Of a stretch of 64,000 nucleotides of DNA, positions 1-7,696 are shown in pieces. Position 1 is the stretch's first letter. Each line of letters begins with the position of its first letter. The position numbers were made by a program, and so were the translations under genes. The notes below the pieces were generated by a model. It did not search any database. It saw only the letters and a list, made by a program, of their open reading frames with translations, and was not told the DNA's origin. The stretch is from Lacrimispora xylanisolvens (GTDB lineage Bacteria; Bacillota; Clostridia; Lachnospirales; Lachnospiraceae), in the NCBI RefSeq assembly GCF_002934545.1, contig NZ_PTJA01000003.1:310001-374000 (forward strand), given 5' to 3'.

Positions 1-119
1 AAGTGTCAGAAGAGTGCGGATATGAGAATCAAAGGTATTTTGCAAGCAGTTTTAAGAAATTTTATGGCTGTACGCCAACTGAATTTAAAAAGGCAGTAGA
101 AGAAGAACGGTTATATTAA
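1..119 (+). CDS. AraC-family transcriptional regulator, C-terminal fragment
   Basis: The window opens inside a gene read in the frame starting at base 3 and ending with TAA at 117-119. The 38 visible residues end in a block with GYENQRYFASSFKKFYGCTP, the second helix-turn-helix signature of AraC/XylS regulators, in which a conserved G-Y/F-x(n)-Y-F-x-x-x-F-K-x-x-x-G-x-T-P-x-x-F/Y pattern is expected. Everything upstream, including any ligand-binding domain, is outside the window. The next gene starts 12 bases later on the same strand, so this regulator probably controls, and may be co-transcribed with, the polysaccharide-degradation genes that follow. Confidence 0.85.
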   Translation, partial: VSEECGYENQRYFASSFKKFYGCTPTEFKKAVEEERLY

Positions 120-131
120 GGGAGGGATTTT

Positions 132-2111
132 ATGATACAGTTTACAAAAGCACAAATTACCCAGCTTCAAAAAAAGGGGGAGCTTTGGCCTGAAGCAATC
201 AGTCAGTTAAAAGAGGAAGTAAGTGAGGTAATGGCAGAGCCGGTTCTTGTTCCTGAAACTGGAATCGCAAACTGGTTTCTCTATTATTACTGTCCCAAAT
301 GCTCGGTTCAGCTGGAATTTAACAGAATGGATGGGCATTATCACAAATGCCCGGCCTGTGGTCAGGTATTTACAGGGGAGCCTTACGACAGCACCTGGTG
401 GGGAATCATAAACTCCAGAAACTATACTGCTGCATTTAAAATGGGACTTTTATATCTGGTTACCAAAGAAGAGTGTTATGCAAAAAAAGCAATCTCTATC
501 ATGACGGAGTATTCCAAATATTATAAAGATTACGAGGTGCATGGCGATATTCCTTACAATGGTCCTGGGAAATCAGGCGCTCAGACTCTTGATGAGGCCA
601 ATTTTCTCAGAAGCTTTGCTATGACCTATGATCTTTTATCCGATGCAATGACGGAGGCAGAGCAGATTTTTATCCGGGATGGTATGCTGCTTCCAGGTGC
701 TGAATTTCTCATGGAACACCGCCATAAACAGTTGCATAACCACGAAGTAATTATTAATTCTGCCATAGCCATTATCGGATTGATTTTTCATGTGGACTCC
801 TATGTAAATTTTTCCGTTTATGAACCGTATGGCCTTCTTTATCAGCTGGAGCATGGAATGCTTCCCAATCATATGTGGTTTGAAGGGGCCTTTGGTTACC
901 ATTTTTACGCATTAACCAGTTTTTTTGCATATGAAAAGTTTGCTCTGCATACTCCCCACAGCCATATCAGTCATCCCAATTATAAGGCCATGATGGAGTT
1001 GTTAGTGGATTATTTAGAGCCGGATTTTAGGATTCCAATGTTAAATGATACAAACTATGGACATACATCTTCCAGTCTTTATCTCTACGAGTTTGCTTAT
1101 CGTGAGATGGGAGGGGAGAAACTTTTGTATATTTTAAACCAATTATATAAAAATGAAAAACGGGATAATATGGAAGCCTTTATCTATGGTGTGGATGAGC
1201 TGTCCTCATGCAGTCATTTGTTTGAAAATTATCATATAGAAGAAGGTCTCAGTGGTAATACCATTTTAAGAGGTTCCAATGGGCGGTACCTGCTGTTTAA
1301 GCATGACAGCTATGGCGGTGAGCACGACCATTACGACCGGCTGGATATTAGTTATCTGGCATATGGTAAGCGAATCTCTCCCGACCTTGGTACCACTGGA
1401 TATGGTGCCTTAATGCATTACGATTATTATAAAAATACAGGGTCCCACAACACCGTGATGATTGGGGAAGAGAATCAGGCACCGGTAAATGCAGTCTTAA
1501 AGCGGTATGAGGAACTGAATGGGGTGATTTATGCAGAGGCAGAAGCAGACTGGACTGCTCCTTATACCATGCCTGACAGCTTTACCATTGTACAGTGGAA
1601 GGAAGAACATTACAGATCTGTTAAAATGACAAGAAAAATCGCCTGGACGGATGATTATTTTGCAGAAGTGTTTCTGGTAACAGGAGCAGATCCTGATTTA
1701 GCAATTGACTGGGTGATGCATGTTTCAGGAGAGAATGTGTTAACGTTTAACGGCCGGTCAGCAGAAGGCCTTTCGATAAAAAAGCCATTTAAGCATCTTC
1801 ATTCCGTTCAAGAGACCATAGCAGACGGTTCAATCGTAACTGCTTATCAGGATGGGGAAGTGACAACTCATATATTTGGTTACGGATTTGGTCAGACTGT
1901 ATTTAGTGCAAAAGGACCGGATAATCCTTCGGTGTCGGATATTAATTACAGGATTGAGCGCTGTTTTGGAGGAGAGGCAATGTTTGCTCATGTGATTACC
2001 AGCAGCGACGGAGCCTGTAAAGTGGACGCAGTATCATTTGAAGCGTCAGACGGAATTATGATGATTCATGTAAAGGAGGCAGACGGAGGAGAAAGGAAGT
2101 TAATGTTATGA
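132..2111 (+). CDS. Heparinase II/III-family polysaccharide lyase-like protein
   Basis: 659 residues, with a Shine-Dalgarno GGGAGG just upstream of ATG 132. There is no signal peptide, so it probably acts on imported oligosaccharides in the cytoplasm. The first half is helix-rich, as in the alpha/alpha toroid of these lyases. The second half carries the heparinase II/III beta-sandwich block, with HDSYGGEHDHYDRLDISY (about residues 393-410) and SHNTVMIGEENQ after it. An unusual zinc-ribbon-like motif near the N terminus has Cys pairs at 54/57 and 73/76. The family cleaves uronic-acid polysaccharides by beta-elimination; the substrate cannot be read from the sequence. The gene overlaps the next by four bases (ATGA), so it is translationally coupled to an SGNH esterase. 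Confidence 0.8.
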   Translation: MIQFTKAQITQLQKKGELWPEAISQLKEEVSEVMAEPVLVPETGIANWFLYYYCPKCSVQLEFNRMDGHYHKCPACGQVFTGEPYDSTWWGIINSRNYTAAFKMGLLYLVTKEECYAKKAISIMTEYSKYYKDYEVHGDIPYNGPGKSGAQTLDEANFLRSFAMTYDLLSDAMTEAEQIFIRDGMLLPGAEFLMEHRHKQLHNHEVIINSAIAIIGLIFHVDSYVNFSVYEPYGLLYQLEHGMLPNHMWFEGAFGYHFYALTSFFAYEKFALHTPHSHISHPNYKAMMELLVDYLEPDFRIPMLNDTNYGHTSSSLYLYEFAYREMGGEKLLYILNQLYKNEKRDNMEAFIYGVDELSSCSHLFENYHIEEGLSGNTILRGSNGRYLLFKHDSYGGEHDHYDRLDISYLAYGKRISPDLGTTGYGALMHYDYYKNTGSHNTVMIGEENQAPVNAVLKRYEELNGVIYAEAEADWTAPYTMPDSFTIVQWKEEHYRSVKMTRKIAWTDDYFAEVFLVTGADPDLAIDWVMHVSGENVLTFNGRSAEGLSIKKPFKHLHSVQETIADGSIVTAYQDGEVTTHIFGYGFGQTVFSAKGPDNPSVSDINYRIERCFGGEAMFAHVITSSDGACKVDAVSFEASDGIMMIHVKEADGGERKLML

Positions 2112-3163
2112 TTGACTATGGTATTGAATTCCACAATGTGGATCATTTAGAAGAAGTGGGCGGAATGGGAGGAAAGAAACTTTGTCGCTTTCCCCGTGAT
2201 TTAAGCCGAAGCCTGGGAGTGGCGGAAAACAGGAACGCAAGATTCCGGGCTGACAGGGCCCACGGTTGTGAACTCCGGTTTGTAACTGAGTCTAAATACT
2301 TTGATGTCGCGCTGACAGCGGTGGAACAGGATATTGATGTGCTCATTTATAAAGGAGATTTACTCCATAAAAAAGAAGTACTAAAGGCAGGAGTCTGCAC
2401 CGTACTTCATGTGGAAGATCCTCCTGTTTATGAGATTGTAAATAAAAATATGATGACAGGAAAACAATTTGCCCCATGGATCTGGCGGATTCAGTTTGGA
2501 ATGAATGGAGCCATCTATTTTCATTATATTGATACTTATGATAACACACTAAGGCCGCCCAATAAGGAAGAAAAACCAGCTGTTTCATGGGCAGCTTACG
2601 GATCATCCATTACGTGCGGAAGTGTGACGAACCTGTATTCCAACAGTTACATAAACCAGGCGGCGGTGACAGCAGGCTGGGATGTGATGAACAAAGGTCT
2701 TTCTGGTTCCTGTTTATGCGAAAGGGAGGTGGCTGACTATCTGGCAGAACTTTCAGTGGATGTTCTTTCTTTGGAGATTGGGGTCAATATGGTGCTGTTT
2801 TTTGACGAGGAAGAAACCTGTAAGCGTGTGGAATATCTTCTGGAGATTTTAAAGAAAAGCCGGGCCAGAGATATTTTTGTGATTGATATGTTTCCGAACA
2901 AAGGACTTATAGCACTGGATCAGGATTCCGCTTATTACCGGCATTACCGCAGCTTTAAGGAAATAGTAAGACAGGCGGCATTAAAAGTAGATGATCACAG
3001 ATTTCATCTGGTAAAAGGGGAAGAGATATTAAAGGATATCACGTATCTGAGCACGGATCTGCTTCACCCTTCTGATAACGGTCATATACGTATGGGGGCA
3101 AATCTGGCAGACCATTTAACAGGAAGAGGAAAAGGAGTTTTGCAGCATGAAAGATCAATATGA
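2108..3163 (+). CDS. SGNH/GDSL-family hydrolase (putative carbohydrate esterase)
   Basis: 351 residues. The first ~155 residues resemble the beta-sandwich lead domain often placed before SGNH catalytic domains. The catalytic part starts at WAAYGSSITCG, where Ser167 of G-S-S-I-T is the likely nucleophile. The final block STDLLHPSDNGH gives the Asp317/His320 pair of the SGNH triad. No signal peptide is visible, so a cytoplasmic de-acylase of oligosaccharides fits. It overlaps the lyase upstream by 4 bases and the FAD oxidoreductase downstream by 17 bases, so the three genes form one tightly coupled operon. The substrate (acetyl or other acyl ester on a sugar) is inference from this context. Confidence 0.8.
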   Translation: MIDYGIEFHNVDHLEEVGGMGGKKLCRFPRDLSRSLGVAENRNARFRADRAHGCELRFVTESKYFDVALTAVEQDIDVLIYKGDLLHKKEVLKAGVCTVLHVEDPPVYEIVNKNMMTGKQFAPWIWRIQFGMNGAIYFHYIDTYDNTLRPPNKEEKPAVSWAAYGSSITCGSVTNLYSNSYINQAAVTAGWDVMNKGLSGSCLCEREVADYLAELSVDVLSLEIGVNMVLFFDEEETCKRVEYLLEILKKSRARDIFVIDMFPNKGLIALDQDSAYYRHYRSFKEIVRQAALKVDDHRFHLVKGEEILKDITYLSTDLLHPSDNGHIRMGANLADHLTGRGKGVLQHERSI

Positions 3164-4481
3164 TGTAATCGTGGCAGGAGGAGGTCCATCAGGCGTGGCA
3201 GCGGCTGTAGCTGCCTCCAGAAATGGCTGTAATACATTGATAATCGAGCAGGAAGCCTATTTCGGAGGTATGGCAACCATCGCTGGTGTACCTGCTTTTG
3301 GTCCTTTTACAAATGGTGAACAGGATTTAATTGGGGGAATTGGACGGGAAATTTTAGAGGCGTTAAAAAAAGACGGATATAAAAGTCCTTTTTATGACCG
3401 GAAGCCAGACCGCATAGAAGGAATAGACTGGTATTCCATCGATCCGGAGCATTTAAAACGTGTCATGGATGATCTGGTATTGGAAAGCGGCTGTGATGTG
3501 CTGTTTCACACAACAGTCGCAGAAGTCAGATATAAAGATGGTAAAATCGAAGCAGTCAGAGTCTGTAACAAAGGGGGATTTAAATGGATTGAGGCTGACT
3601 ACTTTATCGACTGTACGGGAGATGGGGATTTAGCCGCGATGGCTGGAGCGCTGTGGGATTATGGAGATGAGGACGGCAGGGTACAGTCAGGGACACTTTG
3701 TTTCCGTGTTGCAAACATCGATGTGAATCGGTTCATGGACTACGTGGATAAAGAAGGGGAAAACGGAAATCTTTCGGTTGCATCGGAAAAGGCAAAAAAA
3801 GACGGGCGTTTTCCATTAAATGAGACCAAGGTAGGGGGGATGGCTTTACAGGCAGATGGAATAGCAGGATTGAATTTCGGTCATGTATATGATTTAAAGC
3901 CTTTAGACCCATGGAACAAAAGCCAGGCTGAAATGGAAGCCAGAAGAAACTTACCAGAGCTCATAACATTTTTAAGAGAATACGTCCCGGGGATGGAAAA
4001 ATGTGTGCTGGCTTCAAGTGGTCCCGGTCTGGGAATAAGGGAATCAAGAAGAATAAAGGGTGGCTATACATTGACAAAAGAGGATTATTTAAACAGAGCC
4101 GATTTTCCGGATGCAATTGCGTACTATTCCTACCCAATTGACATTCATGCAGCGCTGCCTGAAAAAAGCGGAAAGAATGAGAAACTTTATCAGACTTCCA
4201 AGTATGAGAATGGCGAATGCTATGGCATTCCATACCGTTGTTTAATCCCCCAGGGGCTTAAGAATTTAGCTGTTGCAGGACGGATCATCAGTGCAGATCG
4301 CATCATGATGTCTTCCATACGTATTATGAGTGCCTGTTTTGCTACCGGGCAGGCAGCAGGTACGGCTGCGGCGCTGGGGATAAAAGCAGGAGGAATTGAC
4401 CTTTTAGATATTGATACCGATATACTAAGAAAATGGTTAAGGGAACAGAAATTTCCCGGAGAAGAAGGGTTAACTTATTAG
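3147..4481 (+). CDS. FAD-dependent oxidoreductase (FAD_oxidored family)
   Basis: 444 residues. The N terminus carries a Rossmann dinucleotide-binding motif, VIVAGGGPSGVAAAVAAS (G11-x-G-x-x-G16), followed by an acidic IIEQE at the end of strand two, as expected for FAD binding. ADYFIDCTGDGDLAAMAG is the second flavin motif. The C-terminal LAVAGRIISADRIMMSSIRI with ATGQAAGTAAALG matches the family type (Pfam PF12831). Members commonly sit beside heparinase/alginate-lyase genes, and a role in oxidising or rearranging sugar intermediates is possible but unproven. It is the last gene of the operon beginning at 132, and a ~100-base gap follows before the next start. Confidence 0.8.
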   Translation: MKDQYDVIVAGGGPSGVAAAVAASRNGCNTLIIEQEAYFGGMATIAGVPAFGPFTNGEQDLIGGIGREILEALKKDGYKSPFYDRKPDRIEGIDWYSIDPEHLKRVMDDLVLESGCDVLFHTTVAEVRYKDGKIEAVRVCNKGGFKWIEADYFIDCTGDGDLAAMAGALWDYGDEDGRVQSGTLCFRVANIDVNRFMDYVDKEGENGNLSVASEKAKKDGRFPLNETKVGGMALQADGIAGLNFGHVYDLKPLDPWNKSQAEMEARRNLPELITFLREYVPGMEKCVLASSGPGLGIRESRRIKGGYTLTKEDYLNRADFPDAIAYYSYPIDIHAALPEKSGKNEKLYQTSKYENGECYGIPYRCLIPQGLKNLAVAGRIISADRIMMSSIRIMSACFATGQAAGTAAALGIKAGGIDLLDIDTDILRKWLREQKFPGEEGLTY

Positions 4482-4578
4482 AGTACATAGAATGTTACTG
4501 TTGATAGTTTACAGGTTTGATGGTATCCTGTTCTATAGACAAACAGATAAGAAATGTATTTAAAATGGAGATGAGTTT

Positions 4579-5172
4579 ATGGAATATTCGCAGATAAGAA
4601 AGAACTTTGAGCGGCATGGATTTACAACACAGTTTTTTTCTACAAAGGAAGATGCCTGTTGTTACCTTACCGATCTTTTACAAAATCAAACCATCGGATT
4701 TGGTGGAAGTGAAACTTTGAAGGAAATGGGATTGTTTGAGGCCCTGCAACAGAGAAATGCTGTTGTATGGCACAATAAGGTTCCTGGCATGGCAGTGCGA
4801 AGACTTGCAAATTGCGCAGACATTTATATATCCAGTGCAAACGCAATAACCGAGACTGGGGAGATAGTAAATATCGACGCTACAGGTAATCGTGTTGCAA
4901 TGACTGCTTTTGGACCCCAATCCTGTTACATCATTATAGGCAGAAATAAAATTACAGCAAATATTGGTGAAGCTTATTCCCGGTGTAAAAATATAGCGGC
5001 CCCCCTGAATGCCAAACGATTGGGAGCAAAAACGCCATGTGCGGTTAAGGGAGATAAATGTTATGATTGTAACAGTCCTAACCGGATTTGCCGTATTATA
5101 TCGGTAATTGAACGTGTACCATTGAGTATGAAGTGTGAAATTATCTTTGTGGATGAGGAGTTGGGGTATTAA
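4579..5172 (+). CDS. LUD-domain (LutC/YkgG-type, DUF162) protein
   Basis: 197 residues. The TIGFGGSETLKEMGL segment (about residues 38-52), SSANAITETGEIVNIDATGNR and the VTA/IIIGRNKI region are characteristic of the LUD domain found in lactate-utilisation protein C and its stand-alone relatives. A conserved Cys cluster near the C terminus (CAVKGDKCYDCNSPNRICR) suggests a metal or redox role. No lutA or lutB iron-sulfur partner is adjacent, so an intact lactate oxidation complex cannot be claimed. The start has an upstream GGAGATG Shine-Dalgarno site. Likely monocistronic, with ~120 bases to the next gene. Confidence 0.75.
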   Translation: MEYSQIRKNFERHGFTTQFFSTKEDACCYLTDLLQNQTIGFGGSETLKEMGLFEALQQRNAVVWHNKVPGMAVRRLANCADIYISSANAITETGEIVNIDATGNRVAMTAFGPQSCYIIIGRNKITANIGEAYSRCKNIAAPLNAKRLGAKTPCAVKGDKCYDCNSPNRICRIISVIERVPLSMKCEIIFVDEELGY

Positions 5173-5260
5173 TCTAACTGACAGGAAAATTTGTTGAGTA
5201 ATAAAAAGGAATATGTTACCATAGTGGTATGGAGCAATCGTGTCACTGCAAGGGTGTTGA

Positions 5261-5285
5261 CCTTCCATCATACATAGATGGGAGG
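5261..5285 (+). promoter_or_regulatory. Hairpin masking the ribosome-binding site of the holin-like toxin
   Basis: CCTTCCATC (5261-5269) can pair along all nine bases (one G-U pair) with GATGGGAGG (5277-5285) across a seven-base loop. The 3' arm contains the GGGAGG Shine-Dalgarno sequence of the short gene starting at 5294. Such masking is typical of type I toxin messages, which are kept untranslated in the full-length RNA. Seen directly as sequence complementarity; folding in vivo is inference. Confidence 0.6.
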
Positions 5286-5293
5286 TGGTGCGG

Positions 5294-5377
5294 ATGAAAT
5301 ATGACTTTAAAGACCTTATGGCCTTTGGTATGTTCATAATCGCATTACTTACCTTTATTTTCGTAAATTGTAAGTAG
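5294..5377 (+). CDS. Putative holin-like toxin peptide (Hol-Tox type), 27 aa
   Basis: ATG at 5294 follows the strong ribosome site GGGAGGTGG by about seven bases; the stop TAG is at 5375-5377. The peptide MKYDFKDLMAFGMFIIALLTFIFVNCK has a short charged head, a conserved-looking D-L-M-x-F-G-x-x-I-x-A-L-L core and one hydrophobic membrane-spanning stretch. This matches the short 'putative holin-like toxin' family of Firmicutes, membrane-damaging peptides of type I toxin-antitoxin loci. The ribosome site lies in a hairpin and a palindromic terminator follows at 5405-5457. tRNA-Gly lies on the other strand just beyond, so transcription converges here. The antitoxin RNA was not located with confidence. 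Confidence 0.65.
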   Translation: MKYDFKDLMAFGMFIIALLTFIFVNCK

Positions 5378-5404
5378 CGTTTTCTAAAGTCCCAGAAATG
5401 GGCA

Positions 5405-5457
5405 ATAGAAAATCCCCCTTGTATACTTGGCTGGTATCGGGGGATTTCTATCTTCTT
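5405..5457. terminator. Bidirectional hairpin terminator between toxin gene and tRNA-Gly
   Basis: ATAGAAAATCCCCC (5405-5418) pairs with GGGGGATTTCTAT (5439-5451), with T-rich sequence on both outer sides. On the plus strand it would end the toxin message. On the minus strand it would end the transcript running from the tRNA-Gly promoter. A shared bidirectional terminator between toxin and antisense RNA is known in the Fst/par type of locus. Confidence 0.65.
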
Positions 5458-5538
5458 ATAGGCCAACCCCTTGTATTGGGGCGGTTGTTCCTTTTGTAAT
5501 TCCAATAAGCATATCTGGAAAAACATTTCAAAGGTTAA

Positions 5539-5609
<71 letters not shown>

Positions 5610-5633
5610 ATGCTGTTGTTTGACACATTCCGT

Positions 5634-5663
5634 ATTATACCACAATAGACTTTATTATTTCAA
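5634..5663 (-). promoter_or_regulatory. Promoter of tRNA-Gly
   Basis: On the minus strand TTGAAA (5658-5663), an 18-base spacer and TATAAT (5634-5639) precede the tRNA by about 25 bases. TGG directly before the -10 box makes it an extended -10 promoter. Divergent from the topoisomerase promoter at 5703. Confidence 0.8.
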
Positions 5664-5702
5664 TAGGTTTTTCTGAAAATTGGTAAAAAATCCCCCATAA
5701 AC

Positions 5703-5732
5703 TTGCCAAAAATGGAAAAACCATTGTATAAT
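5703..5732 (+). promoter_or_regulatory. Promoter of the topoisomerase operon
   Basis: TTGCCA (5703-5708), 18-base spacer, TATAAT (5727-5732), about 34 bases before the start codon at 5766. Confidence 0.75.
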
Positions 5733-5765
5733 GGGTATTGATAATACAAGATGTGGAGGAGTAAC

Positions 5766-7685
5766 ATGGCGAAAACGCAGTATAACGCGGACAGTATTAC
5801 CGTGCTGGAAGGCCTTGAGGCGGTACGGAAACGTCCGGGAATGTATATAGGAAGTGTTGGGACAAAGGGACTGAATCATCTGATTTATGAAATTGTTGAT
5901 AACGCAGTGGACGAGCATCTGGCAGGTTTCTGTAATCAGATCTGGGTGACACTGGAGGCTGATGGGTCCTGTACAGTCAAAGACTCTGGCCGTGGTATTC
6001 CGGTTGAGATGCACAAAAAAGGTGTTTCAGCGGAACGAGTGGTTTTATCTACCCTTCATGCAGGCGGTAAGTTTGACAACGATGCATACAAAACCAGCGG
6101 AGGACTTCATGGTGTAGGTTCTTCCGTGGTAAATGCCCTGTCTGATTACATGAGTGTCAAAGTATATAAAGATGGTCTGATTCATTATGACAAATACGAG
6201 CGGGGCATACCAACGGTGGAGCTGGTGGATGGCCTGCTTCCTACGTTGGGAAAAACCAGAGAGACAGGAACGGAAATCAATTTCCTACCTGATGAGACTA
6301 TATTTGAAAAGATACGGTTCAAAGCGGAGTGGCTGAAAAGCCGTCTTCACGAAACGGCATACTTAAATCCCAATCTTCATATCTCTTATACTAACAAGAG
6401 AGCAGGAGAACAGGAAAAGGTGGAATTTTATGAGCCAGAAGGAATCGTTGCTTACGTAAAGGAATTAAACGCTGGAAAAGAAGCTGTCCATGACCCGGTT
6501 TATTTTAAAGGGATTGTTGATAAAGTGGAAGTGGAAGCAGCCATACAGTTTGTTGATACCTTTGAAGAAAATATACTTGGTTTCTGTAACAACATATTCA
6601 CCCAGGAGGGCGGTACCCATTTAGCCGGTTTTAAAACCCGTTTTACCCAGTTGATTAACAGTTATGCCAGAGAACTTGGCATATTAAAAGAAAAGGACAC
6701 GAATTTCACAGGAGCTGACACGAGAAATGGTCTGACTGCAGTGATCGCAGTCAAGCATCCCGATCCAATTTTTGAGGGGCAGACAAAAACAAAGCTTGCC
6801 AGCGCAGACGCTACAAAGGCAGTTTTTACTGTGACAGGCGATGAGCTGCAGAGATATTTTGACCGGAACTTGGAAGTGCTTAAATCCGTTATCAGCTGTG
6901 CGGAAAAGTCGGCTAAAATCCGTAAAGCAGAAGAAAAGGCCAAAACCAATATGCTCAGCAAGTCAAGATTCTCTTTTGACAGCAACGGCAAGCTGGCTAA
7001 CTGTGAAAGCAGGGATGCTTCCAAATGTGAAATATTTATTGTCGAGGGAGATTCGGCCGGCGGCTCTGCCAAGACGGCCAGAAACCGTCAGTACCAGGCC
7101 ATACTGCCCATTCGCGGTAAAATTTTAAATGTGGAAAAGGCTTCCATCGATAAGGTATTGGCCAACGCCGAAATTAAAACAATGATTAATACCTTTGGGT
7201 GCGGTTTTTCTGAGGGTTATGGCAATGATTTTGATATTACAAAGCTTCGTTATGATAAAATTATTCTTATGACCGATGCCGATGTGGATGGCAGTCATAT
7301 TGATACGCTGCTGTTAACATTTTTATACCGGTTTATGCCCGAATTAATTTACGATGGCCATGTTTATATCGCCATGCCGCCACTGTTTAAAGTGATTCCA
7401 AAGCGCGGAGAGGAACAGTATCTCTACGATGAAAAAGAGCTGGAACGTTACAGAAGAACACATACCGGCGAATTTACCCTTCAGCGTTATAAAGGTCTTG
7501 GAGAGATGGATGCAGAACAGCTTTGGGAAACAACTCTGGATCCGGAACGGCGTGTATTAAAGCAGGTTGAAATTGAAGATGCACGGATGGCCTCAGAAAT
7601 AACGGAAATGCTTATGGGAAGCGATGTACTTCCCAGAAGACAGTTTATTTATGAGCATGCGGATGAAGCGGAGATCGATGCGTAA
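5766..7685 (+). CDS. parE: Type II DNA topoisomerase subunit B (topoisomerase IV ParE / GyrB)
   Basis: 639 residues from ATG 5766, which follows GTGGAGGAG; an ATG five codons earlier lies on top of that ribosome site and is unlikely. The GHKL ATPase motifs are present: EIVDNAVDEH, DSGRGIP, and GGLHGVGSSVVNALS of the ATP lid. The TOPRIM motifs EGDSAGGSAK and LMTDADVDGSHI are also present, followed by the C-terminal RYKGLGEMDAEQLWETT. This subunit hydrolyses ATP and drives strand passage. The length suits gram-positive GyrB or ParE, and sequence alone separates the two poorly. The downstream A subunit lacks a GyrA box, so topoisomerase IV is preferred. The A subunit begins 11 bases after this gene. 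Confidence 0.85.
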   Translation: MAKTQYNADSITVLEGLEAVRKRPGMYIGSVGTKGLNHLIYEIVDNAVDEHLAGFCNQIWVTLEADGSCTVKDSGRGIPVEMHKKGVSAERVVLSTLHAGGKFDNDAYKTSGGLHGVGSSVVNALSDYMSVKVYKDGLIHYDKYERGIPTVELVDGLLPTLGKTRETGTEINFLPDETIFEKIRFKAEWLKSRLHETAYLNPNLHISYTNKRAGEQEKVEFYEPEGIVAYVKELNAGKEAVHDPVYFKGIVDKVEVEAAIQFVDTFEENILGFCNNIFTQEGGTHLAGFKTRFTQLINSYARELGILKEKDTNFTGADTRNGLTAVIAVKHPDPIFEGQTKTKLASADATKAVFTVTGDELQRYFDRNLEVLKSVISCAEKSAKIRKAEEKAKTNMLSKSRFSFDSNGKLANCESRDASKCEIFIVEGDSAGGSAKTARNRQYQAILPIRGKILNVEKASIDKVLANAEIKTMINTFGCGFSEGYGNDFDITKLRYDKIILMTDADVDGSHIDTLLLTFLYRFMPELIYDGHVYIAMPPLFKVIPKRGEEQYLYDEKELERYRRTHTGEFTLQRYKGLGEMDAEQLWETTLDPERRVLKQVEIEDARMASEITEMLMGSDVLPRRQFIYEHADEAEIDA

Positions 7686-7696
7686 GGAGAAGGAAT

